Assembly: GCF_047425875.1 (NCBI RefSeq)
Contig: NZ_CP179727.1
Location: 186,001-250,000, forward strand
Length of the DNA: 64,000 bases
Direction of reading: 5' to 3'
Source: Macrococcoides animalis
GTDB lineage: Bacteria; Bacillota; Bacilli; Staphylococcales; Staphylococcaceae
Positions 26,076 through 34,371 of this stretch are shown one piece after another. Both the position numbers and the translations under genes were made by a program. Each line of letters opens with the position of its first letter. Positions within the stretch are counted from its first letter, which is position 1. The notes under the pieces are model-generated. The model did not search any database. It was not told the origin of the DNA and saw only the letters and a program-made list of their open reading frames with translations.

Positions 26076-26935
26076 TATGCCAAACCCCTTCCTGTTGTCT
26101 TTTGCGTGTAGTTTTCAGCTATATAAAATAATAATCGTATCGGTAAATACATTAATAAAAATGAAATAAACAATACAATCGGTGAATTATATTCAAAAAT
26201 AAAAACTGAAATACCAAATACATTTAATAATCTCTCAAGAAACAATAAACTTGATAAAGTCATCCATACAATTTGCTTAAAGTTGATGAAGTATCCTGTC
26301 AAAATGTTCTTTAATATGTGACCAAAAAATATTTCTTTATTATTTAAACCTTTGCTTCTTGCAAATGATACATAACTCTCTTCTCTTTCAGCATCAAGTA
26401 GTTGATGGATGACGGTGATACTATTAGAAATAGGAATGATTAACAATAATATAATAGGAAAAATAACTGCATCCTTCTCATGACTAGATGCAACATCAAA
26501 TAGTAAGACATTCGTTTTAATATATATAAAGATAATGACAGAAATAAATACTGGTATGTAGAAAATATCAGGAATAATACTTAAAATTCGATTTGTTCGT
26601 ATTATCACTTGATTGAATAATTTAGATTGGTACATTAGAAATGCGATGCATAATGAAAAGAGTAAAGAGATGAGCAGAGAACTAAATAATATTGTCATTG
26701 AGTTTATCCATGGTTCAATAATAAAAGGAAACAAATTATGCCTTACACCAGATTTTATATTTTCGAATACTATCTCACCTGGATTAAATAAAGATTTTAA
26801 TGCATTGCCTAACGAATGGATAAAATGAGAAAAATCTATTTTTTGTTCATTAAATAATGAAGGGATACATGCTAATAAAAAGAGCATAAAAATTGTTATG
26901 ACAATATTGAATATGTTTTTCAAATGCTCACCCAT
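26075..26935 (-). CDS. ABC transporter permease, OppB/DppB-like
   Basis: 286 residues, N-terminal helix plus a five-helix core; the EAA-type loop is AEREESYVSFARSKGLNNKE followed by IFFGHILKN. First gene of the permease pair. A terminator stands upstream at 26984-27002, so the promoter lies in about 26936-26980. Confidence 0.78.
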   Translation of the reverse strand: MGEHLKNIFNIVITIFMLFLLACIPSLFNEQKIDFSHFIHSLGNALKSLFNPGEIVFENIKSGVRHNLFPFIIEPWINSMTILFSSLLISLLFSLCIAFLMYQSKLFNQVIIRTNRILSIIPDIFYIPVFISVIIFIYIKTNVLLFDVASSHEKDAVIFPIILLLIIPISNSITVIHQLLDAEREESYVSFARSKGLNNKEIFFGHILKNILTGYFINFKQIVWMTLSSLLFLERLLNVFGISVFIFEYNSPIVLFISFLLMYLPIRLLFYIAENYTQKTTGRGLA

Positions 26936-26983
26936 TTTTCAGAATTTTTAGATATTAATATTATATAACAAAGTAATAAAAAA

Positions 26984-27002
26984 AGACTCCAAAAAGGAAT
27001 CT
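26984..27002 (-). terminator. terminator after the GNAT gene
   Basis: AGATTCC / GGAGTCT (one G-T pair) around TTTTT, followed on minus by seven T. Confidence 0.7.
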
Positions 27003-27050
27003 ATAATTACTAGTTATATATATTTCTCTAAAAAGATTTCATCGATTAAT

Positions 27051-27506
27051 TTACCTTTTTTTATATTTAAATAATCTTAAATTATCATTTATTTCAGCTT
27101 CTCCATATTTTACAAAGCCCATTTTTTCATAAAATTTATGATTTAATATATTGCCATGGGGTGTATAAACCGTCCAAAGCGGAACTTTTGAATAAATTTT
27201 ATAAACTAATTTAACTGCTTCTGATCCATAACCTACACCTTGTATTTTTGGATCAATAAATAATTTGTATAAATGAACACGTTCATTATGAATAACTTTT
27301 AAAACAATTCCACCTATTATGTTTTCATTTAAATAAATAGTATAAAATTCATCATTATCAATACTATCTTTTAAAGTTTGTTCTGATTCACAGTAAGGAT
27401 TCGTATCATGATCTTGATACTTTTCATAATCATTTTTAAAGGCTTTCTTTTGTAATTCTAATAATTTACTAACTTCTGTATACTTAGTCTTTGCTAATTC
27501 TATCAT
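27051..27506 (-). CDS. GNAT family N-acetyltransferase
   Basis: 151 residues. DPKIQGVGYGSEAVKLVYKI is the CoA-binding motif; HKFYEKMGFVKYGEAE ends the fold. The frame stops after KYKKR at a run of seven A (27056-27062). With six A it would continue GKLIDEIFLEKYI and stop at 27014, so the C-terminus may be shortened by an insertion. Catalytic parts are intact either way. Substrate unknown. Confidence 0.83.
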   Translation of the reverse strand: MIELAKTKYTEVSKLLELQKKAFKNDYEKYQDHDTNPYCESEQTLKDSIDNDEFYTIYLNENIIGGIVLKVIHNERVHLYKLFIDPKIQGVGYGSEAVKLVYKIYSKVPLWTVYTPHGNILNHKFYEKMGFVKYGEAEINDNLRLFKYKKR

Positions 27507-27565
27507 CTTTTTTCTCCCTTTATTAAGTAATATAACATAAATAATCAGAATACTCTCTTAATTAT

Positions 27566-27603
27566 TTGAGTATATTTACATTTAGGGTTAAAATAAATTA
27601 ACC
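27566..27603 (+). promoter_or_regulatory. promoter and candidate ArsR-type operator
   Basis: -35 TTGAGT (27566-27571), 17-bp spacer, -10 TAAAAT (27589-27594). An inverted repeat GGTTAA-N6-TTAACC (27586-27603) overlaps the -10, where a bound repressor would block RNA polymerase. It sits 31 bp upstream of the regulator's ATG. Confidence 0.5.
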
Positions 27604-27634
27604 GGTTTATTTCAATTAACTAAGGGGGATATAA

Positions 27635-28204
27635 ATGACTCAATATCAAGTTCAAACGTTTGAACAATTAAAATGCATTTCCGAAGCCTTACGCATGAAA
27701 ATTTCAATTTTATTAATTGAAAAAGAAATGACTGTAACAGATATTGCTAAACAATTAAACATTCCTAAAGCAAAGATTTTTTATCATTTAAAGGAACTAG
27801 AGAAACACCAAATGATTGAAATGACCAAGCAAATTCCTGAAGGTAGCAACATATTAAAATATTATCGAGCAACTCACCAAGGATTTCAAATTGATCCTAA
27901 ATTATTTACTAATGATATCATTCAGCCATCAAAACAAATCATTTCTGAACAATTAAATCGTACTATTCAAGTTCTAAATCAATATGGATTAATCGAAGAT
28001 AATCAACATTATATCTCAGCTACGCATCAAATAAAAATTGACAAAAATGAGGTCACAGCATTCAAGGATGAGTTTAACCAATTATTAAAGAAATATAATA
28101 AAGATATTAAGAAGTCAAATAATACAGAGCAAGTTGAAGAAGTACCTACAAGTTATTATTTAAATCTCACAATGTTTGAAATAAGTAAGGATGTATTTGA
28201 ATAA
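27635..28204 (+). CDS. ArsR-like winged-helix regulator
   Basis: 189 residues. A winged helix covers about residues 10-85: ISEALRMKISILLIEKEMTV, TDIAKQLNIPKAKIFYHLKE (recognition helix), LEKHQMIEMTKQ and wing. The C-terminal extension (about 90-189) would be a sensor or dimerisation part; no metal-binding CxC is visible. AGGGGGATAT before the ATG. The next gene, an MFS transporter, starts 15 bp later, so it probably controls that exporter and itself. Confidence 0.82.
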   Translation: MTQYQVQTFEQLKCISEALRMKISILLIEKEMTVTDIAKQLNIPKAKIFYHLKELEKHQMIEMTKQIPEGSNILKYYRATHQGFQIDPKLFTNDIIQPSKQIISEQLNRTIQVLNQYGLIEDNQHYISATHQIKIDKNEVTAFKDEFNQLLKKYNKDIKKSNNTEQVEEVPTSYYLNLTMFEISKDVFE

Positions 28205-28219
28205 AAATGAGGTGATTCA

Positions 28220-29449
28220 ATGACTTTAAGACCTTTTCATCAATTACTATTAGGCCGTATATTTACAAACGCAGCTGATAGTATTTATTTTATTATTTCT
28301 TCACTTTATATTTATGAGATTACTAGAAGTGCTTTTATTTCAGGCTTTACAACTTCTGCGATGCTTGCAGTTAAATTTATTCAGTTATTTTATGGACCAA
28401 TTATAGATTATTTTAATATTAAAAAGATTTTAATATTATCTCAAACTCTTCAAGCAATCTTAATGACGATTTTATCAATTTGCATTTTAAATAACTACAA
28501 TCATTGGTTATTAATAATATCATTAGTAATACTTTCAATGCTCTTTGGTGAATTTTCATATCCAATTAGTAATAAACTAGTACCTATACTATTATCAAAA
28601 GAAGGCTTAGTAAAAGGTAATTCACAAATGACTTTTGCAAATAACACATTAGATATCGTATTGAATGCAGTTATTGCAGCATTGTTTGTCACAATGAGTG
28701 CAAATGTATTCTATATAATTAGTGCTATTCTTTTCTTATTTGCTACAATTTGTTATTGGAAACTGCCAGTTACAAATCATATCAATAAAAAAGCAACAAT
28801 AAAATTTAATTACTTTCAATCACTAATGGCTGGATTAAAGATCGTAAGCTCATCATTTTTATGGATATTTATTATTGGAGCATTTTCAGTAAATCTTGGT
28901 ATTGGTATTGTATATGGTGCATTACCTAAATTAGCACATGATGTTGATAATCCTACATATTATGGACTATTTCTTGCAACGATGAGTATCGGTATGATTC
29001 TTTCTACTTTAATTGCAACTCGATTTAAAAGAGTGCCACTTGGTAAATTGATGATTTTACTCTTTACTGTCGCTGGGAGTTCTATTCTTACAGGTTTAGT
29101 CATTAAACTACCCTTTTACTTAATATTTTATGGTTTAAGTTGGGTGATTGTTGGTATTGCAAACTTATTACTCTTATCTGTAAATCAAAGCATCATTCCT
29201 AATGAATACTTAGCACGTGTTAGTTCTGTGAGTAATAGTTTTGGAATTCTCGGATTGCCTCTAGGATCATTAGTTGCAGGCATATTATTAGAGAATATAA
29301 GTGCAATTCAACTCATTTCTTTATCAGGTATCTGCTATTTAGGACTAGCAATATTATGGCTGATGATTCCAACGCTTCGTAAGCAAAAAAAGATAGATAA
29401 CATAATAGCTAATGATTTTGGTTTAAATAAAAAAAATAACCACTCATAA
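28220..29449 (+). CDS. MFS transporter co-transcribed with the ArsR-like regulator
   Basis: 409 residues, 12 helices. The arrangement (LRPFHQLLLGRIFTNAADSI start, IDYFNIKKILILSQ loop, SVSNSFGILGLPLGSLVAGI) fits the enterobactin-exporter/macrolide-efflux (MefA-like) MFS_3 group. AGGTGATTCA ribosome binding site. Export of an antibiotic-like compound is a reasonable guess, not shown. Confidence 0.82.
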   Translation: MTLRPFHQLLLGRIFTNAADSIYFIISSLYIYEITRSAFISGFTTSAMLAVKFIQLFYGPIIDYFNIKKILILSQTLQAILMTILSICILNNYNHWLLIISLVILSMLFGEFSYPISNKLVPILLSKEGLVKGNSQMTFANNTLDIVLNAVIAALFVTMSANVFYIISAILFLFATICYWKLPVTNHINKKATIKFNYFQSLMAGLKIVSSSFLWIFIIGAFSVNLGIGIVYGALPKLAHDVDNPTYYGLFLATMSIGMILSTLIATRFKRVPLGKLMILLFTVAGSSILTGLVIKLPFYLIFYGLSWVIVGIANLLLLSVNQSIIPNEYLARVSSVSNSFGILGLPLGSLVAGILLENISAIQLISLSGICYLGLAILWLMIPTLRKQKKIDNIIANDFGLNKKNNHS

Positions 29450-29474
29450 GCTTGACAGAGCTGAGTGGTTATTT
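29434..29474. terminator. terminator after the ArsR/MFS operon
   Basis: AAATAACCACTCA / TGAGTGGTTATTT around a loop that itself contains AGCT pairs. A second small hairpin with a T-run, GGAGT-N9-ACTCC-TTTTTT, follows at 29523-29547. The rest of 29475-29664 shows nothing else. Confidence 0.75.
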
Positions 29475-29664
29475 GAAATATTAACCATTAATGCTAGTCA
29501 CCGAATAAACGGATTTACAAGGGGAGTATTAATAGCACTCCTTTTTTCATTTACATTTTACAATGGAATGCTTTGAAATGCAAAATTAAAAAGAACATCA
29601 ATCATAATTAATATAGTTTATTAAAATTAATATTTAATTAGCTCATTAATTTTTCTAAATAAAA

Positions 29665-29850
29665 CTATTTTTTATATACAACTTCGCTTAATACAGGATT
29701 GCCATTTTCATCTACTAATACAGTTAAACCTGCACTTGCTCCTTGCCTTGCAAATACATAATTAACTCCTGTTTCTATATCAACCCAGATTTGAAAATTA
29801 TTCAATTGTCCTTGATCAAATTTTAGAACAAAACGTTTATACTCAGACAT
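29665..29850 (-). CDS. DUF6440-like small protein
   Basis: 61 residues. The order KRF..KFDQGQL, IWVDIETGVNYVFARQGASA and GLTVLVDENGNPVL matches DUF6440 (a short all-beta family with VD.ETGVNYLF). GAGGTGAAATTATG start. Function unknown; stands alone. Confidence 0.75.
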   Translation of the reverse strand: MSEYKRFVLKFDQGQLNNFQIWVDIETGVNYVFARQGASAGLTVLVDENGNPVLSEVVYKK

Positions 29851-29960
29851 AATTTCACCTCTTATAAAAATTTTATCAAACTAAGATTTTGATTAATTTG
29901 ATAACAATACTTTACCATAAATTATTAAATATACTCATTAATACTATTTTTGGAACGATA

Positions 29961-30461
29961 TCATAAATCAATCCAGAATCTATTTGTAACCCCACCATCT
30001 TCTCTTATATGTGACTGATCCTGAATACCGCCATTGTTTAATATTACTTTTTTACTCGTAATATTATCTTCATCACATGTTATTAATGCTTTTTCAACGT
30101 TTAGTGAATTTAGAAAGTTTAAGGATTCACGCAATATTATCGTAGCATATCCTTTACCTCTTTTATCAGGTCTAACGCCATAGCCTATATGCCCACCATA
30201 ATGTATTAAAAATTCATTTAAATAGTGACGAATATTTGATGCACCTACTATACTTCCATCTTCTATTAAAAATAATGTAGAGTTTAAAACTTCATAGGAT
30301 TTTTCTCGCTCTTCTAAATTATTGATAAAGTCTTGAAAAGAATTATATCGTTTTATGTTTGTAGCAGATGGGACAATACTTTCTTGTTCGTCTCCCCAAG
30401 CTTTAAAATAATCATTGAATAAATCTTCATCGTTTAAAGTAAGTTTTCTAAATTCATACAT
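29961..30461 (-). CDS. GNAT family N-acetyltransferase
   Basis: 166 residues. GGHIGYGVRPDKRGKGYATI is motif A, and TCDEDNITSKKVILNNGGIQ with TNRFWIDL is the typical end of this subgroup (YedL/PA5433-like). TAGGAGGA ribosome binding site. Substrate unknown. Confidence 0.86.
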   Translation of the reverse strand: MYEFRKLTLNDEDLFNDYFKAWGDEQESIVPSATNIKRYNSFQDFINNLEEREKSYEVLNSTLFLIEDGSIVGASNIRHYLNEFLIHYGGHIGYGVRPDKRGKGYATIILRESLNFLNSLNVEKALITCDEDNITSKKVILNNGGIQDQSHIREDGGVTNRFWIDL

Positions 30462-30610
30462 TTTATATCCTCCTAAATCCCTTTATTAAAATATATCATA
30501 TTCTAAATAACACAATACGAAATTGATTGATAATTTAAAAATTGGAAATATATAATAAAAATAAGTTATAATTCATTTAAATTTATTAATTGTCCAGGGA
30601 GGTGTCTAAG

Positions 30611-30919
30611 TTGCCACTCGTTCCTACACTAATCTCTATCGCTATTTTATTGATCCCTGCTGTATTTTTCACATTAGGAAAAGGTGCAGATTTTATATCA
30701 GGCTATTCACTAATGAATGATAAACAAAAGCGACAATTTGATGAGAAGAAATTAACAAGAGATACTGCAATATTAATTTATTTCTTAATTGCACTAATTG
30801 TTGTTTGGCACATCGTCTATAGAAATGGATTCACTTTCTTCAGTACAACACTAGTTGTTGTATTTATCCTTACAATTTTAATAGCAAATATAGTTTTATT
30901 ATTAAAAAACAAAAAGTAG
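30611..30919 (+). CDS. DUF3784-like membrane protein, second copy
   Basis: 102 residues from a TTG at 30611, placed 9 nt after AGGGAGGTG; the in-frame TTG at 30590 overlaps that site. GKGADFISGYSLMNDKQKRQ then FDEKKL is the family signature, followed by two helices. Related to 18818-19108 by domain but not a recent copy. Function unknown. Confidence 0.7.
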   Translation: MPLVPTLISIAILLIPAVFFTLGKGADFISGYSLMNDKQKRQFDEKKLTRDTAILIYFLIALIVVWHIVYRNGFTFFSTTLVVVFILTILIANIVLLLKNKK

Positions 30920-30960
30920 GTTTCATTGATAATTTAATAGTTATAAATTTTTTTATATTA

Positions 30961-30997
30961 TCAAACCGTCCAATATCAATAATATTGGACGGTTTGA
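30961..30997. terminator. bidirectional terminator
   Basis: A perfect 16-bp stem TCAAACCGTCCAATAT with its complement and a 5-nt loop, between convergent genes. Confidence 0.82.
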
Positions 30998-31009
30998 TAT
31001 AGCTCTCTT

Positions 31010-31882
31010 CTAATCGATAATTTTTATCTTTTCTTCATTTTTTATGTATAACCATAAATGAATAGCTTTTAAGAAGATTTCAAATCCATTTGATAATATA
31101 TATCTAGAATTATCTCTGTTTACTATCGTTTTTAATTGTTTTTCATCAATTTTTACTCGACTGTTTTTTATTGTATTATTCTCTGGAATTTTGTTTACAA
31201 ATAAATTATTCAAAGAATACTCAATTGTTCCTTTACTTCCTTCTATCAAAATTTTTAAATTTTCCTCTTCTTCTAGTAAACTTAATTCTATATTGATATA
31301 TTGAGTTTTATTATTGATAAATTTCGTTTTGTATAAATTATTTATACTGTTACATTTTATAGTCTCAACTTTTACTTCACTTGAAAACAAATAATAGTAA
31401 AGAGAAGTGATATCAATTAATGATTTGCTAATATTTTTGTTTTTAATCTTCATATTAAGAGTAATAGAATGTAATTCTCCAATAAGATCTTCCTCCAACA
31501 ACCTTTTTATCTCATTTAATATATTTCGATATCTTAATAAGAAACTCGTTGTAATACTGATATTTTGGATGTCATTCATACACTCCAGCAAATGAAAGTC
31601 ATTTTTACGAATTATACTAGGTGTTTCCAAAATAATGTTTACTCTATGGCCACTTGCTTTAATGATATAGTTTAAATAAACTGCTGAATCAGTGATATAT
31701 ACTGTATCTACTAATCTCAATAAATGATGTACGTCATCAAAGAATTCTAAAGTACTATCTGTAATATTGTTTATGTTCATTACATTATATTCAAAAATAC
31801 CGATGAAATTATTTAAGCTGTTCGTCGTCAGATCATTAATGACTTTGTTATCTACAAAGTTACCCAAAACGCCAATGTTCAT
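31010..31882 (-). CDS. divergent Gfo/Idh/MocA-like oxidoreductase
   Basis: 290 residues. The N-terminal half follows the family's Rossmann order: MNIGVLGNF (nucleotide-binding strand, glycine pattern degenerate), VDTVYITDSAVYLNYIIKAS, then GHRVNIILETPS in place of GKHVxCEKP. The C-terminal half has an alpha/beta part ending in EIFLKAIHLWL. The catalytic EKP lysine is replaced (ETPS), so the protein may bind but not act as a normal dehydrogenase. Divergent from the LacI regulator with a shared operator. Confidence 0.55.
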   Translation of the reverse strand: MNIGVLGNFVDNKVINDLTTNSLNNFIGIFEYNVMNINNITDSTLEFFDDVHHLLRLVDTVYITDSAVYLNYIIKASGHRVNIILETPSIIRKNDFHLLECMNDIQNISITTSFLLRYRNILNEIKRLLEEDLIGELHSITLNMKIKNKNISKSLIDITSLYYYLFSSEVKVETIKCNSINNLYKTKFINNKTQYINIELSLLEEEENLKILIEGSKGTIEYSLNNLFVNKIPENNTIKNSRVKIDEKQLKTIVNRDNSRYILSNGFEIFLKAIHLWLYIKNEEKIKIID

Positions 31883-31922
31883 ATTTTTTCCCCCAATGCT
31901 TAACTATTTGTTATGATAGCCT

Positions 31923-31954
31923 TATATTAAACGCTGGGAACATTCCCAGGTCAA
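31923..31954. promoter_or_regulatory. divergent promoters with a LacI-type operator
   Basis: A perfect 16-bp palindrome CTGGGAACATTCCCAG at 31934-31949. On the minus strand it lies in the 17-bp spacer of a good promoter: TTGACC (31954-31949) and TTTAAT (31931-31926). On the plus strand a -10 TATATT (31923-31928), 17 bp after TTAACT, ends just before the palindrome. One bound repressor could shut both genes. Confidence 0.7.
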
Positions 31955-31978
31955 CCATTATTTATGGAGGAAATTTAG

Positions 31979-32932
31979 ATGGATATCTTTGATGTTGCTA
32001 AAGCATGTAATGTTTCAAAGTCTACTATATCTCGTGTGATTAATAATCATCCACATGTAAGTGATGAGACTAGAAATAAAGTGATGCAATATATACAAGA
32101 AAATAATTATGTTCCAAATAATATTGCAACTTTTTTTAGAAACAGGACAACAAAGTCTGTTGCTATATCAATACCAAGTATTAATCACCCATTCTTTTCA
32201 AAATTATCATCATATTTAACCTTACTCTTAGACAACAATGGTTATAAAACCTATATACATCAAACTTTTACTAGTTCTAAAAGTGAAATCTCGATATTAA
32301 ATGCACTTAAGACAAATGAAATAGATGCGATTATATTATGTTCAGTTGAAAATGAAATTGATGTAATAGAGTCATATGTAAAAGACGGTCTTATTATTGC
32401 ATGCAATGATGCCCTAAAAATAAAATCAATATCCAACTTTCATTTTGACGAAGAGTATCTTGGATATATAGCTGGACAATATTTAATCAGCCTTAATTTA
32501 AATAACCTAGGTATTTGTTTAGATAATCCTGATAATAATGCACAAATATTAAGATTGAAAGGATATAAAAAAGCTTTATATGTGGCAAATAAAACTTTAA
32601 AAGATGATCGTATATTTAAAAATGCATTTACAATAGAAGATGGAATAAATATTGCTCAGTACATCAAGACAGAAAATTTGAATTTAGATGGTATTTTTAC
32701 GGGGAATGATTATGTCTCTGCTGGCATTCAAAAAGTTTTAGGAGACAGGGTAAAGTTAATCGGTACAGACAATCAAGATATCTGTCAGATCACCACTCCA
32801 AAACTGATAAGTATTGAAATACCGATTAAATCTATGGCTAATGATATTGTCAATCATACAATGCAAAAGCTAGTTAATAATGATCGAAATAATGTACACA
32901 AAATTTATGATAGTAAAATAATAGAAAATTAA
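31979..32932 (+). CDS. LacI/GalR family transcriptional regulator
   Basis: 317 residues. N-terminal LacI helix-turn-helix: MDIFDVAKACNVSKSTISRV, INNHPHVSDETRNKVMQYI and a hinge helix NNIATFFRNR; then a periplasmic-binding-like sensor domain (SVAISIPSINHPFFSKL ... FTGNDYVSAGIQKVLG). It probably responds to a sugar or sugar derivative. TGGAGGAAAT ribosome binding site. Divergent to the Gfo/Idh/MocA-like gene and likely its repressor. Confidence 0.92.
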   Translation: MDIFDVAKACNVSKSTISRVINNHPHVSDETRNKVMQYIQENNYVPNNIATFFRNRTTKSVAISIPSINHPFFSKLSSYLTLLLDNNGYKTYIHQTFTSSKSEISILNALKTNEIDAIILCSVENEIDVIESYVKDGLIIACNDALKIKSISNFHFDEEYLGYIAGQYLISLNLNNLGICLDNPDNNAQILRLKGYKKALYVANKTLKDDRIFKNAFTIEDGINIAQYIKTENLNLDGIFTGNDYVSAGIQKVLGDRVKLIGTDNQDICQITTPKLISIEIPIKSMANDIVNHTMQKLVNNDRNNVHKIYDSKIIEN

Positions 32933-32973
32933 AAAAGTAGAAATGAAATCACTCAGATTCCTTTCTACTTTTT
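32931..32973. terminator. terminator between the LacI gene and the LOG gene
   Basis: AAAAAGTAGAAA / TTTCTACTTTTT with an inner AATC / GATT stem; both directions have T-runs. Confidence 0.72.
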
Positions 32974-33531
32974 ATATTCTCTAATACTAGCTGGTTTATA
33001 TTCTTTTATTACTTGTTCCATATTTTCTATAGAATTAGCAAATGCTATTCTCTCTCGATCAACTTCTGTTAAGAATCCTTTTTCAACCATATTATCAAAG
33101 AATGCAGAAAGTAAATCATAGTAACCACTCTTGTTATATAAAATACAAGGACGATCATTTTGACCAATTCTTGCCCATGAAATTACTTCTGCAATTTCTT
33201 CTAAAGTTCCAGGTCCACCAGGTAATGCGACACAAACATCTCCAACTGATAATATTTTATTTTTACGTTCAGACATGTTTTCTACAATAATTAATTCTGT
33301 TAGACCTGGATGTGAAATCTCTCTATCAGCTAAGAATTTAGGCATAACACCTATTACTTTTCCACCAAATTCTAATACCGTATTTGCAATTGTGGCCATT
33401 AAACCTACATTTCCACCACCGTATACTAGCGTGTGATTTTTTTCAGCAATCCATTTTCCTAACTCAATTGCATTATCATTATATTGACTTTCATTACCGG
33501 TGCTCGCACCACAATAAACTATTATGTTCAT
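32965..33531 (-). CDS. LOG-family nucleoside 5'-monophosphate phosphoribohydrolase
   Basis: 188 residues. YGGGNVGLMATIAN, MSERKNKI and the catalytic PGGPGTLEEIAEV are the family's motifs (Rossmann, Lys-rich loop, PGGxGTxxE). Family members hydrolyse AMP or modified AMP to base plus ribose 5-phosphate; many are wrongly called lysine decarboxylases. It follows a NUDIX gene after 11 bp, so both may be involved in nucleotide clean-up. Confidence 0.92.
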   Translation of the reverse strand: MNIIVYCGASTGNESQYNDNAIELGKWIAEKNHTLVYGGGNVGLMATIANTVLEFGGKVIGVMPKFLADREISHPGLTELIIVENMSERKNKILSVGDVCVALPGGPGTLEEIAEVISWARIGQNDRPCILYNKSGYYDLLSAFFDNMVEKGFLTEVDRERIAFANSIENMEQVIKEYKPASIREYKK

Positions 33532-33542
33532 GTAACATTCTC

Positions 33543-33935
33543 CTATTTTTGTTGTAATTTTTGAATTAATACTTGTACTGCTGGTGCAATGTTTGTTGTG
33601 TCAGACATATCCATATATTGAACATCCGTAATCTCACTTGATTTTTCTACTGTATCTAGACCTTCATATGTATAACATCTTAACTCAACATCATGATTAG
33701 TATCAGGATATGCTGGACCTATGATTGTATCTAAATATGCAAGTTTACTTGCATCTAACTTTACAGATAACTCTTCCTCCATTTCTCTAGTTAATGACTC
33801 TATATCACTTTCACCAGTTTCAATCTTACCACCTGGTAAATAATACTTTTCATTATCTCTTACTTTTACTAATAGTAATTTATTATCTTTAATCTCAACT
33901 AAATTAGCACAAATGTATTTAATCAAAATATTCAC
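33543..33935 (-). CDS. NUDIX hydrolase (MutT-like)
   Basis: 130 residues. The NUDIX box is GGKIETGESDIESLTREMEE followed by ELSV, with all catalytic Glu present; LPGG precedes it. Substrate unknown, likely a nucleoside diphosphate derivative. First gene of a two-gene unit with the LOG gene. Confidence 0.9.
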   Translation of the reverse strand: MNILIKYICANLVEIKDNKLLLVKVRDNEKYYLPGGKIETGESDIESLTREMEEELSVKLDASKLAYLDTIIGPAYPDTNHDVELRCYTYEGLDTVEKSSEITDVQYMDMSDTTNIAPAVQVLIQKLQQK

Positions 33936-34077
33936 TCCCTCAACTTTGACATTGATATTATATCAAAGACGAATTGTTATTTGATATATTTTTGAAAGAT
34001 AAAATTAAATCTATTATTTTCTAATTTGATTATTATATTCCATAAAAAGGGTATATCATTTGTATGGAGGTGAAAAT

Positions 34078-34267
34078 ATGAAGAAAGAACTTAAAACAAA
34101 TACATATGGTGATTTATCCTTAAGTTTAGTTATCGCTAAAGGCACATTTTACAACAAATCGGTTGACGTAAATGGCATTTTGGATCTTGAAACTGGTGAA
34201 GTTACCTTCAAAAATTTCTGATGAAAACTTAATTAAAGCTAGAGACGCATTTGAAAAAGACCTATAA
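34078..34267 (+). pseudogene. short conserved-looking gene with a one-base insertion
   Basis: ATG 34078 behind GGAGGTG. The first frame encodes MKKELKTNTYGDLSLSLVIA, then KGTFYNKSVDVNGILDLETG and EVTF, but ends at TGA 34219-34221 just after a run of five A (34210-34214). With four A the frame continues as KISDENLIKARDAFEKDL to TAA at 34265-34267, giving about 62 residues. The 190-bp span is one base over a multiple of three. Not recognised. A 47-residue product is the alternative. Confidence 0.6.
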
Positions 34268-34269
34268 CT

Positions 34270-34312
34270 AAAAACAAAAGATGAAAATATGATTTATTTT
34301 CATCTTGTTTTT
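34270..34312. terminator. terminator after the frameshifted small gene
   Basis: AAAAACAAAAGATGAAAAT pairs with ATTTTCATCTTGTTTTT with one bulge; T-run included. Confidence 0.65.
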
Positions 34313-34371
34313 AATTTCACATTTATTAAATTATTTTTTTCTTCATAGTAGTATTATCTTTTTCAATAAAT

